Source: Methylovorus menthalis | Lineage (GTDB): Bacteria > Pseudomonadota > Gammaproteobacteria > Burkholderiales > Methylophilaceae | Reading direction: 5' to 3' | Length of the DNA: 64,000 nucleotides | Assembly (NCBI RefSeq): GCF_020523625.1 | Contig: NZ_JAJAQH010000005.1 | Coordinates: forward strand, 62,001 to 126,000 | Part shown: positions 40,875-49,425 of the stretch, one piece after another | How the letters are laid out: each line of letters begins with the position of its first letter | Numbering within the stretch: position 1 is the stretch's first letter | Notes under the pieces: generated by a model | The model's database searches: none | Told to the model about the DNA's origin: nothing | Seen by the model: the letters and a program-made list of their open reading frames with translations, nothing else | Translations under genes and position numbers: made by a program

Positions 40875-42791
40875 TTAAAAATCAGCTTTCATGCCAACTC
40901 GCCATGTACGTGAGAAATCGACTGGGTAGATGGCATCGTCACGTACCTGTATGGAGTTCTTGTGCTCAAAAATGTTATTAAGCGCTGTGAATAACTGCAC
41001 GTTCTTGATTTTATAGCTCAATGCAAGGTTGGTAGATTCATAGCTGTTTTGTTTCTGCGTCAAGTTGTTGGCAAAGTCATCCGCAGAGTATGTGGATGAG
41101 CGCCATACATGGCTAAGATTCAGGTAGGCATTTTCATAAAAACGATACCCAAGATTAGCTACTACGCCATTACGCGATACTCCAGGGAGTTCTTTACCAT
41201 TAAACGTTCCATTTCCATCAGCTTCTCTATCGATAATTGCCCGTGTGTATGTGTAAATCAAGGACGTGCTGATGTTATCTGTCACTTGAAACTGATCTTG
41301 AAACTCAAGGCCATATTTATGTGATTTATCTATATTCGTGTTAGTGAACGTGCTGGCGTTGTAATAGATTTCATCATCCAATCTGCTTTGGAAAAGAGTG
41401 ATCTTCAAGCGATTTTTTTCAACAACATGATTGAACCCTACGTTTAAAGTTCTAGCGCGAGCAGGTGTAATGAAACTGTTAAACGTGCCGAAGAATGTGA
41501 AAAAGCGATCAATATCGGGCGCTTGGTATGCCTTGTTGTAGTTGGCAAATACGCTGGCTTGCTGGTTAAAGCGATAATTCATCCCCAGATCCCATGCACC
41601 AAGTTTGTCCGAATCATCTAAACCGGCTGCTCCCGTTGGCTTGTAATCATATTCCACCTTTTCTCGGCGAGTCCCTGCTGAAAGCGTAAGCGCCTCAAGA
41701 TGAAGTTCTGTTTGGATGAAGGCAGCCGTATTGTCTTTAGTGGTTCTATCACTAGCGCCTCGGCGCTCACCTTCAAAGGTTTGCAACCCTCCTACAACGC
41801 TGAAAAGGTCACTTTGATATGTAAGTGTCACGTCATGAGAAAGGTAGTCGTAGTCGAACTTCGAGCCAAAGTTGATGAACTCAGAGCGCTTATCTTCCCG
41901 GGTTCGATTGGCATTGAACTTCCAGTGATTGTTGAGTTGATACTCAACGCCCACTCGCCATTGGTCAGAGTCCAGCCCCTGATGGGTGTATGCTGAACCA
42001 CTGCCGTTTTGACGGGGGTCATCTCTAAACTGAGCGCGTGTCAGTGAATTGACATAGCGGATGTCGGTGCGCGAGCTGGTGCCCTCCACATTGAAGCGAA
42101 GGCCATCCATAGGCTTGATGCCCAGCTTGATGTTCTGGGCTGTGCTGGCATAACTGTCTTTTTTGCCGGTACTATCTTTTTTGCTGTATCCATCGTTGCT
42201 GTCGTCTGATGCGCTGGCAGATAAATCAAAGTATTGCTCAGAAATGCCCGCGGAAATATTGCCTGTTTTGCTACCGAAATTGCCCACAGAAGCGCTGACA
42301 GAAACGCCAGTCCGTGTTTTTGTATAAATCTGGATAGTGCCAGCCATGGCGCCATCGCCATAAACAACCGAACCACTGCCTTTGGTAATTTCAATGCGAT
42401 CAATATTGTTGAGCGGAATCCCGCCAATCAATTGCGGTGAGCTATCAATGTTATTCAGGCGTTGACCATCGACTGACACGACGATGTTTTGATAGCCGTT
42501 AGCGTTGCCATAGCCACGCATATCAATCGAAGGCGTCGCTTTGTTCCCGAAGTTTGGGAGTGTGGTGATTGACGTATGCTGGGCAAGATAATCGTAGAGG
42601 TTGGTAGCACCGGAAGCCTGAATCATCTCTTGAGTGTGTACTTCGGATGCGTAGGTGGTTTCGGTATCTTTCCGCTCAAGCCGGTTGGCTGTGACGATCA
42701 CCGTGTCAATATCCACGCTTTTTTCTTCTTCCGCGTAGACGCTCGTCGTAAACAGCAAGCCTATTGTGCTTGCCAGGATGGTTTTGTTCAT
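40875..42791 (-). CDS. TonB-dependent receptor, second BtuB-like, riboswitch controlled
   Basis: A 638-aa receptor with a signal peptide (residues 1-20, ending VYA), a TonB box region VDIDTVIVTANRLERKD, plug motifs MRGYGNANGYQNIVVSVDGQ and RIEITKGSGSVVYGDGAMAG, and a barrel ending TWRVGMKADF. It is only distantly similar to the btuB at 37792 and visibly more AT-rich than its neighbours, so it may have a separate origin. The cobalamin riboswitch in front shows that it serves corrinoids; it might take cobinamide or another cobamide. Confidence 0.85.
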   Translation of the reverse strand: MNKTILASTIGLLFTTSVYAEEEKSVDIDTVIVTANRLERKDTETTYASEVHTQEMIQASGATNLYDYLAQHTSITTLPNFGNKATPSIDMRGYGNANGYQNIVVSVDGQRLNNIDSSPQLIGGIPLNNIDRIEITKGSGSVVYGDGAMAGTIQIYTKTRTGVSVSASVGNFGSKTGNISAGISEQYFDLSASASDDSNDGYSKKDSTGKKDSYASTAQNIKLGIKPMDGLRFNVEGTSSRTDIRYVNSLTRAQFRDDPRQNGSGSAYTHQGLDSDQWRVGVEYQLNNHWKFNANRTREDKRSEFINFGSKFDYDYLSHDVTLTYQSDLFSVVGGLQTFEGERRGASDRTTKDNTAAFIQTELHLEALTLSAGTRREKVEYDYKPTGAAGLDDSDKLGAWDLGMNYRFNQQASVFANYNKAYQAPDIDRFFTFFGTFNSFITPARARTLNVGFNHVVEKNRLKITLFQSRLDDEIYYNASTFTNTNIDKSHKYGLEFQDQFQVTDNISTSLIYTYTRAIIDREADGNGTFNGKELPGVSRNGVVANLGYRFYENAYLNLSHVWRSSTYSADDFANNLTQKQNSYESTNLALSYKIKNVQLFTALNNIFEHKNSIQVRDDAIYPVDFSRTWRVGMKADF

Positions 42792-42914
42792 GAATACCCC
42801 TTTGTGTGCATGCGACCCCGCATGCGAGAAATAAAAAGGGAATACCGTAAGGATTTAGTCTGAGAACTATCCGGAACGAAGGCGCGAGGAATAATAATGT
42901 GCGACTCGCTGCGA

Positions 42915-43137
42915 AAACCGTCACCCCGCGGTATTGCCTGCTTGTGAGATATCGGGCCGGTCTCCGGGCTTATACGTTTTGTTCATTCGCCTTCCCATGC
43001 ATGGGCACAGTGGCTTGTTGAATGAACCGCACGTAATTACCGTTGCGGGGGCAGCACAGGAATAGTTGCTCGATTAATCGTCAACGCACCTGTTTCCCAG
43101 TTTCACCCGGTTTGCAGAGCAGCAAATCGGGCACCAG
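42915..43137 (-). promoter_or_regulatory. Cobalamin riboswitch upstream of the second receptor
   Basis: Minus strand from 43137: GGTGCCCGATTTGC, then CTGGGAAACAGGTGCG, CTGCCCCCGCAACGG, GCCACTGTGCCC (B12 box), GGGAAGGCGAATG and GGAGACCGGCCC. A downstream hairpin with loop CGGGGTG near 42917-42931 can pair with the CCCCCGC loop. The core is almost the same as the riboswitch at 39757-39965, while the variable arms differ. The receptor ATG is at 42791. Confidence 0.93.
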
Positions 43138-43233
43138 ATAACGTGCATCGGATTATACGTGATGCAAAAAAATTCACCAAAGTGAGATTAAAACTTAACG
43201 TCTTGTAATACTTTCAAAATTGCTCGTTAGCAG

Positions 43234-43263
43234 TTGACCATGCAAGCTTTTTACAATTATAGT
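43234..43263 (+). promoter_or_regulatory. Sigma-70-type promoter for the coiled-coil/zapA operon
   Basis: TTGACC at 43234-43239 and TATAGT at 43258-43263 with an 18-bp spacer. The expected start would fall at about the ATG at 43270, which would give a leaderless or very short-leader message. Confidence 0.5.
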
Positions 43264-43269
43264 GCCGAT

Positions 43270-43470
43270 ATGGAATCCGATCTGAAAGCCCTCGAAGACA
43301 AGGTAGGTGAGCTGGTGAAGCTTTACCATGCCGTGCGTTCGGAGAATCTGCAATTGCGTCAGGAGCTTGCCCAAAGCCGTGACGAGTCGCGGCTTTTGAA
43401 AGAGCAAATGTCTAAGGCTGGCAGCCGGATCGAGGCTCTGCTAAGCCAATTGCCAGAAGGTAGCCTATGA
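43270..43470 (+). CDS. Small coiled-coil protein upstream of zapA (TIGR02449-like)
   Basis: A 66-aa protein that is almost all coiled coil, with heptads through LKALEDKVGELVKLYHAV and LQLRQELAQSRDESRLLKEQ. Small proteins of this kind are regularly encoded just before zapA and resemble ZapB in build. An alternative start at 43240 would add ten residues but overlaps the predicted promoter. The stop overlaps the zapA start as ATGA, so the two proteins are likely made in step and may act together at the division ring. Confidence 0.75.
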   Translation: MESDLKALEDKVGELVKLYHAVRSENLQLRQELAQSRDESRLLKEQMSKAGSRIEALLSQLPEGSL

Positions 43471-43772
43471 GCGAAGTGCGTGCAGTTGATGTCAACATCA
43501 TGGGCCGGGAGTTCAAGGTTTCCTGTACGGATGATGAGCGTGAAGGCCTGATTTCGGCAGTCACCTATCTGGATCGCAAGATGCGCGAAATTCGCGATAC
43601 CGGCAAGGTAATTGGCATTGAGCGCATTGCAGTGATGGCAGCCCTCAACATGGCGCATGAGCTTTTGACCACCCGTAGCGGCGGCTTTGACATCGGGGAT
43701 TTGAAGCGTAGAATGATGTCCATGCAGGAACAGATTGACGAGGCTATCGCCGAGCAAAACAAGTTGTTCTGA
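43467..43772 (+). CDS. zapA: Cell division protein ZapA
   Basis: A 101-aa cytosolic protein that bundles FtsZ filaments at the division site. VDVNIMGREFKVSCTDDER at the N-terminus forms the globular head. YLDRKMREIRDTGKVIGIER and AALNMAHELL follow, and the C-terminal helix (DLKRRMMSMQEQIDEAIAEQ) dimerises. It is followed by 6S RNA, an arrangement shared by many proteobacteria. Confidence 0.93.
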   Translation: MSEVRAVDVNIMGREFKVSCTDDEREGLISAVTYLDRKMREIRDTGKVIGIERIAVMAALNMAHELLTTRSGGFDIGDLKRRMMSMQEQIDEAIAEQNKLF

Positions 43773-43807
43773 TCGAATTTTTTCTTTTGCCATGTCTGTC
43801 ATGGCGC

Positions 43808-43996
43808 CAGTTTGTTCCCTGCGGTATTGTTTAGGTCATAAATTCCTTGAACTAGTCTTTGGCATCGGTTTCGGTGTGTTGATTCACTGTTGAGCGCGCT
43901 CCTAATGTGGGTGTACCTGATGTGTTCCACGCTGTTACCACTTGAACCTTTTGGTTCAGGATGCTGGCCTGGGTGATGCTTGCGGGGAACTCCCAC
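43808..43996 (+). ncRNA. ssrS: 6S RNA
   Basis: A ~185-nt region directly behind zapA. The closing stem pairs GTTCCCTGCGG at 43814-43824 with GCGGGGAAC at 43982-43990. The 3' half contains the conserved hairpin CTTGAACCTTTTGGTTCAGG followed by GGCCTGGGTGATGCTTGCGG, like the E. coli 6S sequence. 6S RNA mimics an open promoter and holds housekeeping RNA polymerase in stationary phase. The ends are approximate. The synteny and fold are both strong. Confidence 0.88.
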
Positions 43997-44001
43997 ATTG
44001 C

Positions 44002-44040
44002 AAAAAGCACGCGATTCCATTGGAACCGCGTGCTTTTTTT
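44002..44040 (+). terminator. Rho-independent terminator after 6S RNA
   Basis: AAAAGCACGCG and CGCGTGCTTTTTTT form the stem, with an inner TTCCATTGGAA hairpin as the loop. Confidence 0.88.
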
Positions 44041-44065
44041 ATGACTATGCCCTGCTGATTTGGGG

Positions 44066-44425
44066 TTATCGCAGTTCGTGATATTTCAAATCGCCCAGGC
44101 TTACAATCTCCAGCGCACGTTCGTGCGTGGCTTCCAGAATCACGGGTGGGGCAAACCCCGCTTCTGCTGCCTCATGCCAGCGGGCCGCACATAAACACCA
44201 GCGATCGCCGGGCTTCAATCCCTCAAAGCCATATTCGGGACGTGGTGTGCTGAGATCGTTTCCCCGGGATTGGGAGAACACCAGAAACTCTTCGGTGACT
44301 TGCGCGCAGACCGTATGGCTGCCTGTGTCTTCGGGGCCGGTTTCGCAGCAGCCGTTACGGGTGAAGCCGGTCAATGGTTGGGTGCTGCATGATTGCAGTG
44401 GGGTGCCTAACACGTTTTTTGCCAT
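44066..44425 (-). CDS. DUF2237 family protein
   Basis: A 119-aa protein rich in Cys and Trp. The family signature is LTGFTRNGCCETGPEDTGSH, then VCAQVTEEFLVFSQSRGNDL, PEYGFEGLKPGDRWCLCAAR and ATHERALEIV. Function is not known. The Cys pair (CC, and CLC) could bind metal. It is divergent from the EVE-domain gene, and the shared 138-bp gap must hold both promoters. Confidence 0.85.
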   Translation of the reverse strand: MAKNVLGTPLQSCSTQPLTGFTRNGCCETGPEDTGSHTVCAQVTEEFLVFSQSRGNDLSTPRPEYGFEGLKPGDRWCLCAARWHEAAEAGFAPPVILEATHERALEIVSLGDLKYHELR

Positions 44426-44563
44426 GGTGCAGTTCCTGTATCAGTGCTTGAGTGAGTATGCTCCTCGATCTTGAGGTGCAAAACCGAGAAGCTGGCTGGG
44501 CTTTGACGTTACGCCATTGAGTTGGATTATCATACGTAAAACTGAACGTCATAGAGAAGAAAA

Positions 44564-45025
44564 ATGCGATATTGGTTAATGAAGTCTGAACCTGGTGATG
44601 TGTCGATTGATGATCTCGCGGGGTTTCCCAATCAAACCGTGGACTGGTATGGTGTCCGCAACTATCAGGCACGCAATTTCATGCGCGATCAGATGAAGGT
44701 TGGTGATGGCGTGCTGTTTTACCATTCCAATTGTGCCGAGCCCGGCATTGTCGGCATCGCCGAGGTGAGCAAGCTGGCCTATCCTGACCGTTTGCAATTT
44801 GTGGAGGGGCATAAATATTATGACCCCAAGGCGACGCCGGAAAATCCCCGATGGTTTAATGTGGACGTCAAGCTGGTGCGTAAAACCCGCTTGCTAAGCC
44901 TGAAGGAAATGCGCGAAACCCCTGAGCTGGAAAGCCTGCGCATTCTGCAGCGTGGCAATCGTCTCTCCATTACCCCGGTAGACCCGCGTGAATGGAATGT
45001 CATCGTGAAGCTTCTGGAAGCCTAG
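44564..45025 (+). CDS. EVE-domain protein (thymocyte nuclear protein 1 homologue)
   Basis: A 153-aa PUA-like protein: YWLMKSEPGDVSIDDL at the N-terminus, DWYGVRNYQARNFMRDQMKV, GDGVLFYHSNCAEPGIVGIA and HKYYDPKATPENPRWFNVDV. EVE domains read modified bases in DNA or RNA, and the human relative binds modified cytosine. The aromatic cage residues (W, Y, F) are kept. It is followed one base later by a flavin-binding protein gene. Confidence 0.9.
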   Translation: MRYWLMKSEPGDVSIDDLAGFPNQTVDWYGVRNYQARNFMRDQMKVGDGVLFYHSNCAEPGIVGIAEVSKLAYPDRLQFVEGHKYYDPKATPENPRWFNVDVKLVRKTRLLSLKEMRETPELESLRILQRGNRLSITPVDPREWNVIVKLLEA

Positions 45026-45026
45026 T

Positions 45027-45590
45027 ATGAGCAAGCAGTTCGATGCACTTGGCCAGGAGCATATGGAGTTCATCTGGCAGCAGCCCATGTTTTTTGTGGC
45101 GACGGCGGCTGCCGAAGGCCGGGTTAACCTCTCGCCCAAGGGCTTGGATTCATTGCGCGTGCTGGATGCCAACACCGTTGCCTGGCTGAATGTGACGGGC
45201 AGCGGGAATGAAACGGCTGCGCATCTGCTGGAAAACCCGCGCATGACCCTGATGTTTTGTGCGTTTGAAGGCAAGCCGCTGATTTTGCGTCTGTATGGGC
45301 AAGCGCAAGTGGTGCATCCGCATGATCGGGCCTGGAGCGAGTGGGCCGCACGCTTTGAGCAATTGCCAGGAGCGCGGCAGATTTTTATATTGAAAGTCGA
45401 TCTGGTACAGACTTCATGTGGCATGGCAGTGCCGCTGCTCAGTTATCAGGGACAGCGCACGCAGCTTACCCAATGGGCGGAGAAACAGGGGGAGGCTGGC
45501 ATGCGTCGCTACTGGCAGGACAAGAATCAGCGTAGTCTGGATGGCAAGCCAACCGGGATTTTTGGTCCGGACCTGTTTGATACGGTTTAG
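45027..45590 (+). CDS. Pyridoxamine 5'-phosphate oxidase family protein
   Basis: A 187-aa split-barrel flavin-binding protein. HMEFIWQQPMFFVATAAAEG leads into GRVNLSPKGLDSLRVLD, followed by WLNVTGSGNETAAHLLENPR and MTLMFCAFEGKPLILRLYGQ. It does not look like PdxH itself; members of this group bind FMN, F420 or haem, and the substrate is unknown. It starts one base after the EVE gene stop, so the two are co-transcribed and end at a common terminator. Confidence 0.82.
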   Translation: MSKQFDALGQEHMEFIWQQPMFFVATAAAEGRVNLSPKGLDSLRVLDANTVAWLNVTGSGNETAAHLLENPRMTLMFCAFEGKPLILRLYGQAQVVHPHDRAWSEWAARFEQLPGARQIFILKVDLVQTSCGMAVPLLSYQGQRTQLTQWAEKQGEAGMRRYWQDKNQRSLDGKPTGIFGPDLFDTV

Positions 45591-45634
45591 CCAGTTTCAT
45601 CGGCATGCACAGAGTGATGTGCCAATGCGCGATA

Positions 45635-45664
45635 CAAAAAAGCCCGCAAGTGCGGGCTTTTTTG
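45635..45664. terminator. Bidirectional rho-independent terminator
   Basis: AAAAAAGCCCGCAAGTGCGGGCTTTTTT between the converging oxidase-family and beta-propeller genes. Confidence 0.88.
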
Positions 45665-45695
45665 TTGATAGGCGCTGAATTAATTCACTGATGCA

Positions 45696-46769
45696 TTAAT
45701 TAGGCTGATCCAGGCTACCCATGGATTTAGGGTAAGTGACCAGGCCCCAAGGCATATCCTTGTCAGTCACGCGTTTGACGACATCCAGCGTCGTCGCATC
45801 AAACACGACCACTTCGTTGGATTTGCCGCATGCCAGCAGAATCTGCTTGTCATCGGGTGTGAAGCTGAAGTGCCAGCAACGATCACCCGTGGTAACAGAC
45901 TTCACCTTGCTGTAGGTCTTGGCATCGTAGACTTCCAGAGCTTTTTCCTTGGAGGTGGCGACATAGATGTGCTTGCCATCGCGGTCATAGGCGATGCCGT
46001 ATGGGCCCTTGCCGGTATCCACGGTCTTTAACACCTTGAACTTGTCATTCAGCACGACAAACTTGTTGCCGAACTCCAGTGTGGCGACATAGGTTTTGCC
46101 GTCCGGCGAGATTTTGATGCCGCGTGGGCGCTCGCCGTATTGCTTGGTCTTGACGGTTTTTAGCAGCTTGCCCGTGGCAATGTTATGCACGGTAATCGTG
46201 TTGTCAGCTTCGTTGGTGATGATCAGCTTTTTGCCATCCTTGGAGAATTCGATGCCTTCGGTTTCCGGGCCGCCGACGATCTCGCGGATTTTCTTGCCTT
46301 GCTTCAGATCAATGATGGCAATGCGTGCGGGTTCGTCATCATCGTCATCATCTTCCTTGGCTGCAGGTTCACCTGGCTTGGGTGGTGGGCCGCCTTTGGA
46401 ACTGGGCTCAAACGAGACAAATGCAAAGTCGCCCTTGATACGTACAAATTCGGGATTCTTGCCGATTTCAATGTGCTGCACCAGCTTGCTGGTGGCGGTA
46501 TCAATCACGGAGATATTGCCGTTTTCCTTGTTGGCCGTGATCAGCAATTTGCCGTCGGCGGTTACGCCCAAACCGCGGGGGGCCTTGCCTTGGATGTCGA
46601 TGGTTCTGCTGGTTTCCAGGGTATCCAGATTGATCACGCTGACACCGGCATCCTGATTGGTCACATACGCGATACCTTTGTCCGCCATTGCCGCATGGCT
46701 CGCCAGCAAGCCGCTGGCTGCCAGGATCAAGGTGGCGCTAAACCTCATGATGAGGGGGGTAGATTTCAT
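45696..46769 (-). CDS. Periplasmic YVTN beta-propeller protein
   Basis: A 357-aa exported protein (signal peptide residues 1-29, ending AMA) built of seven-blade propeller repeats. Each has the pattern YVTNQDAGVSVINLDTL / GKAPRGLGVTADGKLLITAN, as in the proteins associated with PQQ-dependent oxidation in methylotrophs. Between the second and third blades is an insert (residues about 122-147) with Pro-rich and poly-Asp runs (KPGEP, then seven acidic residues). It has a good AAGGAGA site. It may bind a partner dehydrogenase or metal; the function is not known. Confidence 0.82.
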   Translation of the reverse strand: MKSTPLIMRFSATLILAASGLLASHAAMADKGIAYVTNQDAGVSVINLDTLETSRTIDIQGKAPRGLGVTADGKLLITANKENGNISVIDTATSKLVQHIEIGKNPEFVRIKGDFAFVSFEPSSKGGPPPKPGEPAAKEDDDDDDEPARIAIIDLKQGKKIREIVGGPETEGIEFSKDGKKLIITNEADNTITVHNIATGKLLKTVKTKQYGERPRGIKISPDGKTYVATLEFGNKFVVLNDKFKVLKTVDTGKGPYGIAYDRDGKHIYVATSKEKALEVYDAKTYSKVKSVTTGDRCWHFSFTPDDKQILLACGKSNEVVVFDATTLDVVKRVTDKDMPWGLVTYPKSMGSLDQPN

Positions 46770-46964
46770 GCTGACTCTCTCCTTCTTACGTGGTTGTTGA
46801 CGTGCTTTTTATGATCTGTTGTAGGCAACGTCATTTTGCATAGGTTCATTGCCGTGCAGCCCGATTTAGTCGCTTGCACGGCGATGTTGAAGCGCATGCA
46901 ATATTCATGCTGAAAAATAAAATTTATCTATTTCAATGGCTTGGGAGTTATGCGGATGCCGGTC

Positions 46965-47004
46965 TGGCTGTATGCAACCACCACTTTGGTTGCATACAGC
47001 CAGC
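46965..47004. repeat. Long perfect inverted repeat after ilvA
   Basis: CTGGCTGTATGCAACCA at 46965-46981 and its exact complement at 46988-47004, a 17-bp stem with a 6-nt loop, starting three bases past the ilvA stop. No U-run follows on the minus strand, so it is not a standard terminator. The remaining ilvA-propeller gap (46770-46964) shows no gene. Confidence 0.65.
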
Positions 47005-47007
47005 GAC

Positions 47008-48519
47008 CTAGCCTAAAAATAATTCGTAGGCAGGGTTGTGGCTTTCGTTCCAGTGCGGATACCCCAGGTTTTGCAAGAAGTCCGCGAATGCCTGCTGATC
47101 TTCAGGCGGTACTTGCATGCCGACCAGCACGCGGCCGAAGTCTGCGCCGTGGTTGCGGTAGTGAAACAGGCTGATGTTCCAGTTATGCCCCATGGTGTCG
47201 AGGAAATTCGTCAACGCACCGGGTTTTTCGGGGAATTCGAAACGGAACACACATTCATGCTCGGCTTGCGGGGCATGGCCGCCCACCAGATGGCGAAGAT
47301 GCAGCTTGGCTACTTCATTATCCGTCAGATCCAGCGTGGCCAGGCCATGCGCCTGTAGCATCTCGACCAGCGCACGCGACTCGGCGGGATCCTGAATGGC
47401 GATGCCGACATAGATATGCGCCGCCAGCGGATCAGAATAGCGATAATTGAATTCGGTAATGCTGCGGCCACCCAGCAGGCGGCAGAAGGTTTTGAACGAA
47501 CCCGGCTTTTCCGGAATCGTCACGGCCAGCACTGCTTCGCGTTTTTCGCCGATTTCGGCACGCTCGGCGACAAATCGCAAGCGGTCAAAATTGATATTGG
47601 CACCAGAGGCAATGCCAATCAGCGTTTTGCCATGCAGTTGGTTGCGTTTGGCGTATTCCTTAAGCCCGGCTGTTGCGAGTGCACCGGCAGGTTCCAGGAT
47701 CGAGCGTGTGTCTTCAAACACATCCTTGATGGCCGCGCAAATGGCGTCGTTATCGACCAGGATCATTTCATCCACATACTCACGCGCCAGGCGGAAGGTT
47801 TCTTCGCCGACCTGCTTGACGGCGGCACCATCGGCAAACAGCCCGACCTGATCCAGCATCACACGCTGGCCTTGATCCAGCGAAAGCTGCATGGCGTTGG
47901 CATCGCTTGCCTCTACGCCAATGATCTTGATCTCCGGGCGCACCTGTTTGACATAGGCGGCAATGCCGGCAATCAGGCCGCCACCGCCTACGCAGCAGAA
48001 AATAGCCTCGATGGGTTCGGGATGCGCATCCAGAATTTCCATGGCAATGGTACCTTGACCTGCAATGACATAGGGGTCATCGAAAGGATGAACAAAGGTC
48101 AGGCCTTGCTCCTGCTCCAGCTTGAGCGCGTAGGCATAGGCGTCCGAGTAGGAGTCGCCTTGCAGCACGACTTCAGCGCCGCGATTTTTGACCGCATTGA
48201 TCTTGATCATGGGCGTGGTGGTGGGCATCACGATCACGGCACGGCAATTCAGCTTTTGCGCGGCGAGTGCGACCCCTTGGGCATGGTTACCTGCAGAGGC
48301 GGTGATGACACCACGCTGCAGCGCATCAGCGCTGAGATGTGCCATTTTGTTATAGGCACCACGCAGCTTGAAGGAAAAAACCGGCTGCATGTCCTCGCGC
48401 TTGAGCAAAACCCGGTTGCCAATTCTGGCAGAAAGATTGGGCTGCAATTCCAGTGCGGTTTTGCTGGCAACGTCATAGACGCGCGCAGAGCGAATTTTTT
48501 CCAGGTAGTCGTTTTTCAT
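47008..48519 (-). CDS. ilvA: Threonine ammonia-lyase, biosynthetic
   Basis: A 503-aa PLP enzyme that deaminates threonine to 2-oxobutanoate, the first step to isoleucine. The PLP Lys is Lys51 in VFSFKLRGAYNKM. SAGNHAQGVALAAQ and GGGGLIAGIAAYVK bind phosphate. Two ACT-like regulatory domains occupy residues about 330-500 (AVLAVTIPEKPGSFKTF and FRFEFPEKPGALTNFLDTMG), as in the isoleucine-inhibited biosynthetic form. The ATG at 48519 gives the family start; no clear ribosome site precedes it. Divergent from rpiA. Confidence 0.94.
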   Translation of the reverse strand: MKNDYLEKIRSARVYDVASKTALELQPNLSARIGNRVLLKREDMQPVFSFKLRGAYNKMAHLSADALQRGVITASAGNHAQGVALAAQKLNCRAVIVMPTTTPMIKINAVKNRGAEVVLQGDSYSDAYAYALKLEQEQGLTFVHPFDDPYVIAGQGTIAMEILDAHPEPIEAIFCCVGGGGLIAGIAAYVKQVRPEIKIIGVEASDANAMQLSLDQGQRVMLDQVGLFADGAAVKQVGEETFRLAREYVDEMILVDNDAICAAIKDVFEDTRSILEPAGALATAGLKEYAKRNQLHGKTLIGIASGANINFDRLRFVAERAEIGEKREAVLAVTIPEKPGSFKTFCRLLGGRSITEFNYRYSDPLAAHIYVGIAIQDPAESRALVEMLQAHGLATLDLTDNEVAKLHLRHLVGGHAPQAEHECVFRFEFPEKPGALTNFLDTMGHNWNISLFHYRNHGADFGRVLVGMQVPPEDQQAFADFLQNLGYPHWNESHNPAYELFLG

Positions 48520-48587
48520 TAGGGGGCCGGGCGTGTATGATTCAAGTTTGGACGTGATTATAAAGAAAACAGGTAGGTAAAAGTAAA

Positions 48588-49244
48588 ATGGCAACACAAG
48601 ACGAATTGAAACAACAAGTAGCGAAGGCCGCGGTTGAATACGTTAAGGGCGGCATTATTGGGGTAGGCACCGGTTCTACTGCCAACTTTTTTATCGACGA
48701 ATTGGCCAAGGTCAAAAGCAAGATTGATGGCGCTGTTGCGAGTTCTGAAGCCACTGCACAGCGTTTGCGTGCACATGGTATTGAGGTATTTGACCTCAAC
48801 AGCGTCGATGGCATGGAAATCTATGTGGATGGCGCCGATGAAATCACCGAGCACATGCACATGCTGAAAGGCGGCGGCGGCGCGTTGACCCGCGAAAAAA
48901 TCGTTGCAGCCTGTGCCAAGACCTTCATTTGTATCTGTGATGCCAGCAAGTACGTGCCCGTGCTCGGCAAGTTCCCGCTGCCAGTCGAAGTGTTACCTAT
49001 GGCCCGCAGCCATGTGGCACGCGAATTGACCAAACTGGGTGGGCAACCCAAGCTGCGTGACTTTACGACCGATAACGGCAACCTGATTCTGGATGTACAT
49101 GGTCTTGAGATCCTCAATCCGGTTGAGATGGAAGCCAAGATCAACCAGATCGTGGGTGTCGTTACCAATGGCCTGTTTGCCGCGCGTCCAGCAGATGTAT
49201 TGCTGCTGGCGACTCCGGAAGGCGTAAAGACTTACAAGCGCTAA
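48588..49244 (+). CDS. rpiA: Ribose-5-phosphate isomerase A
   Basis: A 218-aa enzyme that interconverts ribose 5-phosphate and ribulose 5-phosphate, which also feeds the ribulose monophosphate cycle in methylotrophs. Motifs are [15 protein letters not shown] near residue 25, the catalytic [20 protein letters not shown] and the C-terminal [15 protein letters not shown]. Length is normal. It is divergent from ilvA with 68 bp between starts. Confidence 0.95.
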   Translation: MATQDELKQQVAKAAVEYVKGGIIGVGTGSTANFFIDELAKVKSKIDGAVASSEATAQRLRAHGIEVFDLNSVDGMEIYVDGADEITEHMHMLKGGGGALTREKIVAACAKTFICICDASKYVPVLGKFPLPVEVLPMARSHVARELTKLGGQPKLRDFTTDNGNLILDVHGLEILNPVEMEAKINQIVGVVTNGLFAARPADVLLLATPEGVKTYKR

Positions 49245-49425
49245 TTATCGGCCGCTGATGAGCTGATCTGGTTTTGTAATCCGGATCACTCAGGCCGATA
49301 AATCGGGAAGAAGAAGCGGTTGGGGTTGTGCGGGCAGACATCAAACTGTCACATTCGCTGATTACACTACAGCGCTCACTTGATGACTGACCTGCGCTCT
49401 ACATACTGAATAAAGGATCTGCGCT

